Positions 27,102 to 35,933 of a stretch of 64,000 nucleotides of DNA are shown here, in pieces. This stretch comes from Spirochaetota bacterium (lineage in GTDB: Bacteria; Spirochaetota; UBA4802; UBA5368). The notes below the pieces were generated by a model, which was not told the origin of the DNA, did not search any database, and saw only the letters and a program-made list of their open reading frames with translations. Positions within the stretch are counted from its first letter, which is position 1. Each line of letters opens with the position of its first letter. The position numbers were made by a program, and so were the translations under genes. The DNA is taken from assembly GCA_004297825.1 (NCBI GenBank), contig SCSX01000012.1:1-64000 (forward strand), written 5' to 3'.

Positions 27102-28865
27102 TTGAAACTTGATAACGAAATCATAAATCTGTTGAACACGCTGAACATTGGCTTTATCCATTTGGACATGGATTTCGGCATACTTGAGGTAAACGAAAAA
27201 ATAATCGAATGGTATGGCGGCACACGCAGAGATTTAGTGGGACATAACTGCAGGGAGTTCTTCACTCCTGAAGACTTTAACCGTTTGAGGACTATTGATC
27301 TTGAATACCTCCATAAAGGATTTCAACACTATCAATACGAATTCGAACTTCCCACAAGCAAAGGAGGGCGCACCCCGTTTCTCATCAATCTGTCGGTGAA
27401 CAAGGACGCGGGAGGAGCCCCTGACTCAACCAATGTTTTATTAACGGACATCAGCGAACAGAAACGCATGCAGGAGGAGCTGACGAGGACAAATATCGCG
27501 CTGGCCGCAAGTCAAGAAGCGCTGGGAAACGAGAAGAAAATGATCGAAGCGATTCTTTTCGGCATTGGCGACTGTGTTACCATTTTCGATCATGAGGGAA
27601 ACCTTCTACTGAGCAACCCGATGGGAAAGGAAATCAGGGGGGACCGTATCACGCCACTCATTGACCTTGATTCGACTATTGAAAAGATCATTAACTTTGA
27701 AATTTCCGGAGAGCACCGCCAGTTCGCGGGACGAATAGAGAATATCCATGACAATTTTGGGCGGGTAAAAGCCTATGCAGAGATACTCAAAGAAATAACC
27801 GACCAGATCAAGCTGGAAGAGCGGGAAAACGAACTTCGACTAATCAAGCGTAGGATGCAGCGGGGCGAGATCGAATCAGAAATGATTGGGGTAAGCCCTG
27901 CAATGGGGAAAGTGTTCGATCTTATCCTGCGGTGCGCCGAAGTGGATTCATCCATTTTGATCTTAGGTGAAACGGGAGTGGGGAAAGAGCTCGCCGCCCG
28001 GGCAATGCATACCCGCAGCAAGCGAAAGGGAAGCAAGTTTGTTGCCGTAAACTGCGGCTCAATACCGGAGGCCCTACTGGAGTCAGAGCTTTTCGGCCAT
28101 GAGAAAGGAGCGTTCACGGGCGCGGTGACTTCTCGAATTGGCCTGTTCAGGGAGGCCGATGGAGGAACGCTGTTTCTTGACGAGGTCGGGGACCTTAACG
28201 TCGCACTACAGGTAAAACTCCTGAGGGCTCTTCAGGAAAAGGAAATACGGCCGGTTGGCGGCAACCGCACGTTTCCGATAAACGTACGCATTATTTCCGC
28301 CACAAATCGTAACCTGACGGATCTTATTTCCAGGGGACTTTTCCGCGAGGACCTGTATTACCGTATCGCGGTGATTCCCATTGTCATTCCGCCCCTAAGG
28401 GAGCGCCGCGAGGATATTCTATATCTTGCCGATCACTTCATAAAAAAGCACTGTAAGAAGGACGAAAAAACGTGTAAGCGGCTTGAAGCCGATGCCCGAC
28501 AGCTCCTGTTGAGCCATCAGTGGCCGGGCAATATCCGCGAACTGGAAAATGCGATTGAGTACGCCATCGCGATGAGCGCCGATACCATTATTAAACCGAA
28601 TGACTTTCCGCTCCAGATTATCGCAAGCCGGACTTTACCGGAAAGCTCCAATGGGACTATTCAAACTGCTCTAACACCACTTCATCAAGCGCCCTCTCTG
28701 GATCGATTTGAAATAGCACATCTCAGATCTTGGGAACAGGATGATCGGAGGCTAATTGCAGAGACACTGGAAAATTGTAGGGGAAACAGGAAAGAGGCGG
28801 CCGAAAAGCTGTCAATATCCCGGAGCACACTCTGGAGAAAGATAAAGACGTATCATATTACATGA
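27102..28865 (+). CDS. PAS-domain sigma54-dependent transcriptional activator
   Basis: A 587-residue bacterial enhancer-binding protein. It has an N-terminal PAS domain (about 10-118), a coiled-coil linker, a second PAS-like region (about 150-235) and the AAA+ domain. Walker A is GETGVGKE (289-296), the sigma54-contact loop is GAFTGA (336-341) and Walker B is near LFLDEVGD. The C-terminal Fis-type HTH reads GNRKEAAEKLSISRSTLWRK. There is no phosphoreceiver domain, so a ligand or redox signal sensed by the PAS domains is likely. The start is TTG with AAGGGAT upstream. It is divergent from the glycyl radical operon and almost certainly controls it. Confidence 0.92.
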   Translation: MKLDNEIINLLNTLNIGFIHLDMDFGILEVNEKIIEWYGGTRRDLVGHNCREFFTPEDFNRLRTIDLEYLHKGFQHYQYEFELPTSKGGRTPFLINLSVNKDAGGAPDSTNVLLTDISEQKRMQEELTRTNIALAASQEALGNEKKMIEAILFGIGDCVTIFDHEGNLLLSNPMGKEIRGDRITPLIDLDSTIEKIINFEISGEHRQFAGRIENIHDNFGRVKAYAEILKEITDQIKLEERENELRLIKRRMQRGEIESEMIGVSPAMGKVFDLILRCAEVDSSILILGETGVGKELAARAMHTRSKRKGSKFVAVNCGSIPEALLESELFGHEKGAFTGAVTSRIGLFREADGGTLFLDEVGDLNVALQVKLLRALQEKEIRPVGGNRTFPINVRIISATNRNLTDLISRGLFREDLYYRIAVIPIVIPPLRERREDILYLADHFIKKHCKKDEKTCKRLEADARQLLLSHQWPGNIRELENAIEYAIAMSADTIIKPNDFPLQIIASRTLPESSNGTIQTALTPLHQAPSLDRFEIAHLRSWEQDDRRLIAETLENCRGNRKEAAEKLSISRSTLWRKIKTYHIT

Positions 28866-29050
28866 TGGATTACGACGCCTCATCGCCTATAGCCTGATCG
28901 AGGGAGACAGGACCGAACTGGTGCTCAAGGCGCGGGCAGAGACGCCGGACGGTTGGAATAATCGAACACGTTGAAAACATCCAGGCATTAGCTCTTAATG
29001 CGTCAGCCGGGATAAAATTGTAAAGCCCGTGCAGGACAAACGAAAGTTTC

Positions 29051-29077
29051 TTGACATATATGTTTAGAAGCTAAACA
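29051..29077 (+). promoter_or_regulatory. MarR promoter with palindromic operator
   Basis: TTGACA (29051-29056) is followed by the perfect palindrome TGTTTAG-AAG-CTAAACA (29061-29077), which covers the -35/-10 spacer 9 bases before the MarR start. The same palindrome recurs at 29581, so autorepression plus control of the next gene is likely. Confidence 0.7.
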
Positions 29078-29085
29078 TTGTTCAT

Positions 29086-29565
29086 ATGAACACGCGCGAA
29101 GGTAAAATCGCCGAAACGATCGGGCGCTTTTTCAGGATCATCAACAAGGTCAACAGCCGGGACCGTATCCCCACGGACTTCGGGACGGGGGAGCTCCTTT
29201 GTATGGGGGAGATCCACATGATCGAGGCGATCGGGAGTAAGCCGGGCGCAAACGTCACCGCGGTCGCCCAGGGGCTGGGCGTGACGAAGGGGGCTGTCTC
29301 GCAGATGGTGTCCCGGCTCGCAAAGAAAGGCTATGTGCGCGGCGAAACAATGAGGGGGGGAGGGAACGAGGTTTCCCTGGGTCTCACGGCAAAGGGAAAA
29401 ACGGTGTACGCGGGTCACGCGAAGTACCATGCCGTAATGTATGCGAGTGTATTCAAGGGCATGACCGACGAAGAACTTGCAGTGTTGGACAAGGTGCTCG
29501 GAAAAACCGAATTCCAGCTCGACGCGACAAACCCCCGGGCGGGAAGAAAACGGGCCGGGGTGTGA
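29086..29565 (+). CDS. MarR-family regulator
   Basis: A 159-residue winged-helix protein. The recognition region is VTAVAQGLGVTKGAVSQMVS followed by RLAKKGYVRGE, and the wing contains GGGNEVSLGLTAKGK. The C-terminal tail is basic. It is preceded and followed by copies of one palindrome, so it probably represses itself and the hydrolase downstream. The inducer is unknown. Confidence 0.88.
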   Translation: MNTREGKIAETIGRFFRIINKVNSRDRIPTDFGTGELLCMGEIHMIEAIGSKPGANVTAVAQGLGVTKGAVSQMVSRLAKKGYVRGETMRGGGNEVSLGLTAKGKTVYAGHAKYHAVMYASVFKGMTDEELAVLDKVLGKTEFQLDATNPRAGRKRAGV

Positions 29566-29580
29566 ATTTTTTTACCGCGG

Positions 29581-29597
29581 TGTTTAGTTGCTAAACT
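29581..29597 (+). promoter_or_regulatory. Second MarR operator, before the hydrolase
   Basis: TGTTTAG-TTG-CTAAACT repeats the operator at 29061, with identical arms except for the last base and with the same 3-base spacing. It sits between the MarR stop and the hydrolase start. Confidence 0.7.
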
Positions 29598-29658
29598 AAG
29601 TCGCATGAAGCGAGGCGGCGCACGGGGCGCCGCACCATCAACTAAAAGGAGGAGGATC

Positions 29659-30936
29659 ATGACTCTTAAGAAAAAGGTTTTATGGGGAGCGTGCGTAGCG
29701 GCGGTTATCGTGTTTCTTTACATGCTGCTTGCGCCGGCAGGGACGGGGACGTCGCGCTTCTATGCGGACCAGCCGTACCATTTCCAGGTAATGCGCGCCA
29801 TGGGGGACATTCCCTTCGGGGCGGGCGAGGCGGGGGAGATTCTTTCGACGATCAAGAACATTCCTGAGGGGGATGACGAAGCCTGGTTCCGGGAATGGGA
29901 TAAGACGGCCGTGCGCGTGGAAAAGGCGGCGCGCGGTTATCGTAACGCGACGAGCAAGGGTTACGGGCTGCTGCGCGCGCACAGCTATTATCGAACGGCT
30001 GAGTTTTTCATGGGTCCCGGCGACGACAGGAGGCTCGCGTCCTTCGACAGGAACAGGAGGGCGTTCTATGATGGACTGGACGCGCTCGGTGTGCGGTATA
30101 CGGTCGTATCGGTCCCCTATGGAAATAATACCCTGAAGGCGATCTATTATCCGGGGGACGCACGCGCCGTGGGAAAGCCGCTCATCCTCATGTGCGGGGG
30201 CTACGATTCCACGCTCGAGGAGCTCTATTTCATGCTTGCACGCGGGGCGCTCGATCGCGGGTATTCATGCCTCACCTTCGAAGGCCCGGGGCAGGGTTCG
30301 ATTATCCGCGAGCAGGGACTGCAGTTCACGCACGAATGGGAGAAACCCACCGGCGCGGTTCTTGACGCATTCCTTGCACGGTATCCGAAGCCTCCAAAAA
30401 TCGTATATGTAGGTGGAAGCCTGGGAGGGTACCTCGCTCCGCGCGCGGCCGCGTTCGATGCGAGGATCGACGGGGTCGTCGCATTCGACGTGTGTTACGA
30501 TTTCCAGGAGGCCGCGCTCCGGCAGGTGCCGTGGGTCATACGCTCGATGTACGGGATGGGCATGACGGGCCTGGTGAACGGCCTGATAAAATTGAAGATG
30601 AAAAACACCCCGGGTGTACGCTGGGGAGTGCAGAACGCGCAATGGACGATGGGGGCGAAAGACCCGGTCGACCTGCTTTCCATTTTTTCAAAGTATTCCC
30701 TGAAGGATGTCTCCGATAAAATTCGCGGCGACGTGCTCATCCTCGCGGGCGAGAAGGATCACTTTTTCCCTGTCACGCAAGTGGAAGAATTCAGGAAGGC
30801 GCTCGTCAACGCCCGCAGCGTCACCACGCGTGTGTTCACCGAGCAGGAGGGCGGGCACGAGCACTGCCAGCTGGGCGCGCTGAGCCTCATGCACGCGGTG
30901 CTTTTTGAATGGGTGGAGGAGAAGTTCGGAAGGTAG
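29659..30936 (+). CDS. Alpha/beta hydrolase with N-terminal membrane anchor
   Basis: 425 residues. I choose the ATG at 29659 because AAAGGAGGAGG lies right before it; the frame is open to 29605 without a ribosome site and across the operator region. An N-terminal hydrophobic helix (about residues 8-24) suggests an anchored or exported protein. The catalytic triad can be placed: Ser in GGSLGGYLA, Asp in AGEKDHFFP and His in GGHEHCQLG. The build resembles FrsA-like or dihydropseudooxynicotine-hydrolase-like esterases. Regulation by the adjacent MarR protein is likely. Confidence 0.85.
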   Translation: MTLKKKVLWGACVAAVIVFLYMLLAPAGTGTSRFYADQPYHFQVMRAMGDIPFGAGEAGEILSTIKNIPEGDDEAWFREWDKTAVRVEKAARGYRNATSKGYGLLRAHSYYRTAEFFMGPGDDRRLASFDRNRRAFYDGLDALGVRYTVVSVPYGNNTLKAIYYPGDARAVGKPLILMCGGYDSTLEELYFMLARGALDRGYSCLTFEGPGQGSIIREQGLQFTHEWEKPTGAVLDAFLARYPKPPKIVYVGGSLGGYLAPRAAAFDARIDGVVAFDVCYDFQEAALRQVPWVIRSMYGMGMTGLVNGLIKLKMKNTPGVRWGVQNAQWTMGAKDPVDLLSIFSKYSLKDVSDKIRGDVLILAGEKDHFFPVTQVEEFRKALVNARSVTTRVFTEQEGGHEHCQLGALSLMHAVLFEWVEEKFGR

Positions 30937-31073
30937 AAGGGACCATAGCGCTGAATAAATCCGGATGGATTCTTTCAGACGGGTCGATTGGTGAGGTGAA
31001 AATGATTCATCGATGAATCACAGTTTTCTGACATCCGGATTTCCAATGAAATGAAACGGCTTATGAAAATGTC

Positions 31074-31104
31074 TTGACAATATAATAGAGTGCTTGTACA
31101 TGCA
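31074..31104 (+). promoter_or_regulatory. Promoter and operator of the second MarR gene
   Basis: TTGACA (31074-31079) and an exact TATAAT (31081-31086) lie immediately before the 14-base near-palindrome TGCTTGTACATGCA (31091-31104). TATAAT probably serves as -10 with a poor -35, or TTGACA serves with a poor -10. The palindrome recurs at 31555. Confidence 0.55.
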
Positions 31105-31109
31105 ATCCT

Positions 31110-31535
31110 ATGGAATGTGAATCTATTTATGATGGCTGTATGTACTTTACCGCAACAAAGCTTTCAAGGATTGTCACGGAGATGGCCGAAGAGGCTTTTA
31201 TGCCATCTGGATTATCCCCATCCCATGCTTTTCTGATGATGACGATATATTCCTGCCCGCAAATAACTCCTATGGAGCTCGGTCAAAGAATGCACCTGGC
31301 TCCTTCAACGGTTACCAGACTCGCGGATAAACTTGAGCTGAAGGGTTACATTAAACGTAAATCGAACGGGCGTAACTCCAACATAAGTGCCACTGAAAAG
31401 GGAATAAAAATTCATGAGGAAATTCAAAAATGCTGGAATGACCTCTATCTCGCACTTAATAGAAAACTTGGGAAAAATAAAAACGATGTTTTTACAAAAG
31501 AATTATTCAGCATAAGCCGGATTCTGGAACAATAA
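31110..31535 (+). CDS. MarR-family regulator
   Basis: A 141-residue winged-helix protein with ITPMELGQRMHLAPSTVTRL as helix-turn-helix and LKGYIKRKSNGRNSNISATE as wing. The first ATG has no visible ribosome site because the operator occupies that place; translation might start at Met12 (31143) instead. The gene is markedly AT-rich compared with flanking genes, as is the flavin-reductase-like gene behind it, suggesting both arrived together. Confidence 0.87.
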   Translation: MECESIYDGCMYFTATKLSRIVTEMAEEAFMPSGLSPSHAFLMMTIYSCPQITPMELGQRMHLAPSTVTRLADKLELKGYIKRKSNGRNSNISATEKGIKIHEEIQKCWNDLYLALNRKLGKNKNDVFTKELFSISRILEQ

Positions 31536-31554
31536 TTTTTTTTAATTCCATATA

Positions 31555-31568
31555 TGCATGTACAAACA
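31555..31568 (+). promoter_or_regulatory. Second operator copy, before the flavin-reductase-like gene
   Basis: TGCATGTACAAACA matches the reverse complement of the operator at 31091 at 13 of 14 positions. It lies 15 bases before the next start, between the MarR gene and its probable target. Confidence 0.6.
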
Positions 31569-31583
31569 AAAAAGGAGAACTTG

Positions 31584-32138
31584 ATGAAAATTGAAGTGAG
31601 AGAAAGAAACGCGCTCTATCCGTTACCAATAGCATTGATAGGGACGGAAATTGACGGGAAAGCGAACTTTATCACAATTGCCCATCTTGGAATAGGCGCG
31701 ATAGATATGGTTACGCTGGGTATGGGAAAGGCGCATTATTCCAACAAGGGAATAATTGCGAACAGGGAATTCAGTATAAATATACCTTCAGATGATATGG
31801 TAATTGAAACCGATTACATCGGCATGGTGAGCGGTTCAAAGATCGATAAAAGCGCTATTTTAAAAGTATTCAGGGGTTTATTGAAACACGCGCCCATGAT
31901 TGAACAAGCCCCTGTTACAATGGAATGTACCCTGGTAGATCATTATGATTATATCACCCATGACCTGTTTGTGGGGAGGGTTGAAAAAATCTATGCTGAA
32001 GAGAATATCCTTACCAATGGCACTATTGATGTCGCAAAAGTAAAACCGATGCTATTTGACATGCATCAGCGCAAATATTGGAAAATCGGGGAACCCTTTG
32101 CCGATGCATGGAGTGTCGGAAAGAATTTTAACAAATAA
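31584..32138 (+). CDS. Flavin reductase-like (FMN-binding split-barrel) protein
   Basis: 184 residues from the ATG at 31584, which has AAAAGGAG upstream; the earlier ATG at 31554 lies within the operator. It matches the flavin reductase/DIM6-NTAB family: PLPIALIGTEIDGKANFITI at the flavin site, FSINIPSDDMV, then TDYIGMVSGSKIDKS. Such proteins bind FMN and serve in redox or stress responses. It is likely controlled by the MarR protein just upstream. The gene is AT-rich. Confidence 0.82.
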   Translation: MKIEVRERNALYPLPIALIGTEIDGKANFITIAHLGIGAIDMVTLGMGKAHYSNKGIIANREFSINIPSDDMVIETDYIGMVSGSKIDKSAILKVFRGLLKHAPMIEQAPVTMECTLVDHYDYITHDLFVGRVEKIYAEENILTNGTIDVAKVKPMLFDMHQRKYWKIGEPFADAWSVGKNFNK

Positions 32139-32210
32139 TTAAAATTCCACAAGAGAGAAAATATGAAAGTGTTACTCATAACCAATATAAATCGGTTCCC
32201 CATGGTTTAT

Positions 32211-32245
32211 ATTTATAACTCCTGGTATATCCAGGAGTTATAAAT
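32211..32245. repeat. Perfect 15-bp inverted repeat
   Basis: ATTTATAACTCCTGG (32211-32225) and CCAGGAGTTATAAAT (32231-32245) are exact reverse complements around TATAT. There is no T-run beyond the AT-rich foot. It could be a terminator for the flavin-reductase-like gene or an operator. The rest of 32139-32431 holds no gene I can support. Confidence 0.7.
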
Positions 32246-32431
32246 CTTCAATGTGGAAAACCAATTTCGAATGGGTATATTTGACAAATATGTACGTTGC
32301 GCACAACCTCTTCACAACGAAAAAAGAACTCAGGGCCAGTCCTTATCGCCAGACCCGACAAGTTCGCCGGGGAATGGCTCCCAGCCTTGCGCTGTAGCAC
32401 AACGCGCAAGGGGAATAGGGGACTGATGCTT

Positions 32432-34033
32432 TTACCGTATCACCATCCCCGCCCTTATCTTCGGAAGCGCCTTCCCCCTTTTCACGACGACCTCCCCGTT
32501 CATGACGACCGTCTCGATCCCGGTTGGCCGCGCGCCCGATGCCTCGGGGGTCGTGTTGTCCCGTATCGTGTGCGGATCGAACACGGTGATGTCCGCGGCA
32601 TACCCTTTTTTCAAGAGGCCCCGGTCTTTGATCTTCATGCGCGCGGCGTTCTTCCCGGTCATGCGGTGCACCGTGTCCTCGATCGTGAGGATGTTTTCGT
32701 CGCGGGCGAGCTCCAGGAAACGCGGGAAGCACCCGAACGCAGCGGGGTTCTGGAGTCCCGACGGCTCGACCCAGGCGTCGGTCATGAAGTGCGAGGCGCG
32801 ATGCTTCATGAGCGCGCGGACGATGTGCGGGTTGCTGTACTTGTAGATGAGCATCCGTGCGGTGCTGTCGCTCCTGTGCGCGATGTCGATGTAGTTTTCG
32901 AAGTCGGTCATTGTGCGCGCGCGGGCGATGTCGCGCAGGAACATGCCGTTGTATCGGTCCAGATCCGGGTGGTTCGCCGATGCAAGCTGCATGTCGGCCA
33001 TGTTGAAGCCCAGGAGCGCGAAAGAGATCTTCATGAGGAGCTTCGTCTTCTTTAAAAGCTTCTTGTCCGTGTAGGCCGCGGGAACCTGCGCCATGAACCA
33101 TTCGGGGAGGATCCCCGTGATGACCGTCGCGCCACAGTGGTGCGCGTAGGTGTCGAAACACACGTCAACCCCGTCGTCGATCGCGCGGTCGATGAGGGCG
33201 AGCGCCTTGTCGAGCGTCTTCCAGGTGCGCGCGCCCACGAAGATGAGATGCGAAATCTGGAGGCGCACGCCCGTCCTGCGCGCGAGGTCCAGGAATTCCC
33301 TGAGCGCGATGAGGTTGTGCGCCTCGCCGAAGGGCTTCAGGGGATAGGCCCCGGAGACCGAGGAGAACGCGCGCACGTGTACCGTGACGATGCCGTCGCG
33401 CTTCTTCACGAGTTTGGCAACCTCCTCCTGTTCGGACGCGGTCGAGAAGATGTCGGGCGCGTAACCCATTCCGAACGATACGCCCCGCGCCCCCTGTTCC
33501 ATGGATTCCTCCGCGAGCCGGAGGAGCTGTTTCATCTCGTCTCCCGTCATGTGTGAGGGATCGTAGCCTTTTATGGAGGCGCGCGTGGTCCCGTGCCCGC
33601 ACAGGTTCACCAGGTTCGCGGACATTCCCTTTTTTGTGAGGTGCGCGTAGTACTGCGCGAGCGAATCCCATTTCAATCCGGAGTGCCCTCCCTTGAACAG
33701 GTTGTTCTCGAGGAGCGCGCGGTGCGCGGTGTTTTTCTTGAATACCGCGGCGCCGAAACCGCAGTTCCCTCCCACGAAGGTGGTGATGCCCTGTTCCAGG
33801 AACGGCGTGATGTATTCGGGTTTTTCGGGCGAGGCGAGGAACCAGTCGTTGTGCGAGTGGAGGTCGATGAAGCCGGGCGCGACCGCTTTGCCCGCGCAGT
33901 CGATCGTCTCGCATTTCGCCTGTATCGCGCCCGGCGAAAGCTCCGCGATTTTTCCGCCCTTGATGAGGACACTTCCGGGGAATCCCTTCTTCCCGCTGCC
34001 GTCGATTATCAGTCCGTTCTTGAGGAGGAGCAT
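32432..34033 (-). CDS. N-acyl-D-amino-acid deacylase-like amidohydrolase (copy 2)
   Basis: 533 residues from the ATG at 34033, where the family N-terminus (MLLLKNGLIIDGSGKKG) begins; the frame runs 30 codons further without homology. It has FIDLHSHNDWF, GGNCGFGAAVF, LQISHLIFVG and MTDAWVEPSG. It is clearly related to the protein at 21194 along the whole length (shared MKHRAS, CFPRFL and NGMF blocks) but is GC-rich like the local sequence. It stands alone, away from any glycyl radical gene. Confidence 0.88.
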   Translation of the reverse strand: MLLLKNGLIIDGSGKKGFPGSVLIKGGKIAELSPGAIQAKCETIDCAGKAVAPGFIDLHSHNDWFLASPEKPEYITPFLEQGITTFVGGNCGFGAAVFKKNTAHRALLENNLFKGGHSGLKWDSLAQYYAHLTKKGMSANLVNLCGHGTTRASIKGYDPSHMTGDEMKQLLRLAEESMEQGARGVSFGMGYAPDIFSTASEQEEVAKLVKKRDGIVTVHVRAFSSVSGAYPLKPFGEAHNLIALREFLDLARRTGVRLQISHLIFVGARTWKTLDKALALIDRAIDDGVDVCFDTYAHHCGATVITGILPEWFMAQVPAAYTDKKLLKKTKLLMKISFALLGFNMADMQLASANHPDLDRYNGMFLRDIARARTMTDFENYIDIAHRSDSTARMLIYKYSNPHIVRALMKHRASHFMTDAWVEPSGLQNPAAFGCFPRFLELARDENILTIEDTVHRMTGKNAARMKIKDRGLLKKGYAADITVFDPHTIRDNTTPEASGARPTGIETVVMNGEVVVKRGKALPKIRAGMVIR

Positions 34034-34190
34034 GGGGTACCTCGCACGTGGGTTTGGTCTGCCTGCGGTGAGGGAAGCCGCATGGCATTTGTTTATTGAT
34101 GAGCGTACGCTCGTTTTTAGCAAGCGATTTTAGGGGATCTGGCGCGGGCGCCGATACGCGTATCGGCGAACGAAGGAAAGCGTGGACCGG

Positions 34191-34730
34191 TCAATACTCT
34201 ATGCCGCGCCGTCCCTGGACACCCGCGGCGTAATAGTGCTTCACTTCCTTCATTTCGGTGACCAGGTCGCAGGCGTCGATAAGCTCCTGCGGCGCGCCGC
34301 GTCCCGTGAGGACGAGCTCCTTCCCGGTGGGCCGGGTGTGTACGAGTTCCAGAATCTCGCCCAGCGTCACGAGCTTGAAGAGGCAGGCCGTGACGATCTC
34401 GTCGAGCACGAGTATATCGATCGTGCCGTAGTGTATCGCCTCGCGCGCACGGGCGATCGCGTTGCGCGCGTGGAGGTAGTGCTCCTTCGCGTCCTGTCCT
34501 TCGGTCACGCAGAACTCCGCGCTCCCGTGCTGTTCGATCGTGACGAGCCCGCCGAGCATCTTCGCCGCATCGAGCTCCCCGTAGTGCTGGCCCTTCATGA
34601 ACTGGATGAAGTGCGTGCGCAGTCCCGATCCCGCCGCCCGCATCGCCAGGCCGAGCGCCGCCGTGGTCTTCCCCTTCCCGTGCCCGGTGTAAAGATGCAC
34701 GAATCCCTTTTCAAGTGTATCGGCGCCCAT
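34191..34730 (-). CDS. cobO: Cob(I)yrinic acid a,c-diamide adenosyltransferase (CobA/CobO type)
   Basis: A 179-residue P-loop protein that transfers the adenosyl group of ATP to cobalt in corrinoid synthesis or salvage. Walker A is YTGHGKGKTTAALGLAMRA, followed by FIQFMKG and ILVLDEIVTACL; the C-terminus ends with MKEVKHYYAAGVQGRRGIEY. Size and motifs fit the CobA/CobO/BtuR family. No other cobalamin genes are nearby, so it probably serves salvage for B12 enzymes encoded elsewhere. Confidence 0.93.
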   Translation of the reverse strand: MGADTLEKGFVHLYTGHGKGKTTAALGLAMRAAGSGLRTHFIQFMKGQHYGELDAAKMLGGLVTIEQHGSAEFCVTEGQDAKEHYLHARNAIARAREAIHYGTIDILVLDEIVTACLFKLVTLGEILELVHTRPTGKELVLTGRGAPQELIDACDLVTEMKEVKHYYAAGVQGRRGIEY

Positions 34731-34884
34731 GCGGCCTCTCTCCCCGTTTGATATCGTCCGAGACTAGCACAGCACCGCGCAATGTCAAGAATTGTCCACG
34801 GGGCGCACGGGATCGAAAATTTTTGTTTCGATTCCCGTACGGTTATGTATGGTGGACCGGATTTCGAGCGGGAGAAGCGGCGGG

Positions 34885-35832
34885 ATGAACGTGGTGGTGA
34901 AATTCCTGGTATTCCAGGTGATAATTATCGGTCCCTTTATCGCCGGGTATGCGCTGAAACGGCGGTTCGATGACCCCGCGCGCTTTTCCCGGACACTCAT
35001 CCGCGCGAATCTTGCTACCATCGAGCCGGCGATCGTGTTCTGGAGCGTCTGGGGACTCGATCTTTCCCGCGGGCTTATGCTGCTGCCGGTCGCGGGACTC
35101 GCGCTGTGCGCGGCGGGACTGGTACTGGGCCTCCCGGCATCGCGCGCGCTCGGTCTCGGGGGGGCGCGCGGGCACATGTTCCGCATCAGCGCGATGCTGG
35201 CCAATCACGGGTTTACGCTCGGGGGATTCGCCTGTTACCTTATCCTGGGGGAACAGGGGCTCGCCTACTCGTTCATTTTCGTATCGTACTTCATGCCCTT
35301 TGTGTTCCTCGCGGTGTTTCCCTATGCGGCGCATGTTTCGAAGACAGCCGCGCCCGCCACGGAGCGAATGCCGATAATCCTCGGGCTTCACAACATGCCG
35401 CTCGCCGCGATTGCGGGCGCGCTGGGATTGCGCGCACTCGGGATCGACAGGCCGGCGATATGGTTTCCGTCGGAGGCGCTCCTTCTCGCTTCAATAAGCG
35501 TCTACTACCTCACGCTGGGCATGAACTTCACGCAGGGGGACGTGCGTTCCTCGTGGAAAGAAATTTCCGCGATGAGCGCGATCAAGTTTCTCCTGGTACC
35601 GGCGGCCGCCTGGATCATCACGGGACTCGCCGGTTTCGAGGGGACCGTGCGCGCGGTGGTGATCGTACAGTCCTTCATGCCCGCGGCGATCTACTCGGTG
35701 GTCGTATCGGTCCTTTACGGCCTGGACGCGCGCCTGGCCTCGGGGCTCTTCGTGGGGACATCGGTCATTTTCCTTGTGCTCGTGTTCCCCCTGATGCTCC
35801 TGGGGGCGCGCCTGCTGGGTGTCGGGATTTAG
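34885..35832 (+). CDS. AEC-family (auxin efflux carrier-like) transporter
   Basis: 315 residues from the ATG at 34885 (GGCGGG upstream); the longer frame from 34792 adds a polar stretch atypical of the family. About ten hydrophobic segments are visible, arranged as two halves as in the AEC/bile-acid-transporter-like fold. Related proteins export small organic anions. It is divergent from cobO and has no informative partner. Confidence 0.78.
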   Translation: MNVVVKFLVFQVIIIGPFIAGYALKRRFDDPARFSRTLIRANLATIEPAIVFWSVWGLDLSRGLMLLPVAGLALCAAGLVLGLPASRALGLGGARGHMFRISAMLANHGFTLGGFACYLILGEQGLAYSFIFVSYFMPFVFLAVFPYAAHVSKTAAPATERMPIILGLHNMPLAAIAGALGLRALGIDRPAIWFPSEALLLASISVYYLTLGMNFTQGDVRSSWKEISAMSAIKFLLVPAAAWIITGLAGFEGTVRAVVIVQSFMPAAIYSVVVSVLYGLDARLASGLFVGTSVIFLVLVFPLMLLGARLLGVGI

Positions 35833-35933
35833 GACCGGGAGCACGGGGACTTTAAGCCTCCGGCAAATACGGACAGGCTGCGCGTTCCAGCTGAAGAAAG
35901 AATGGCGGGGGGTTGATGCAGGAAGTGGTGCGG

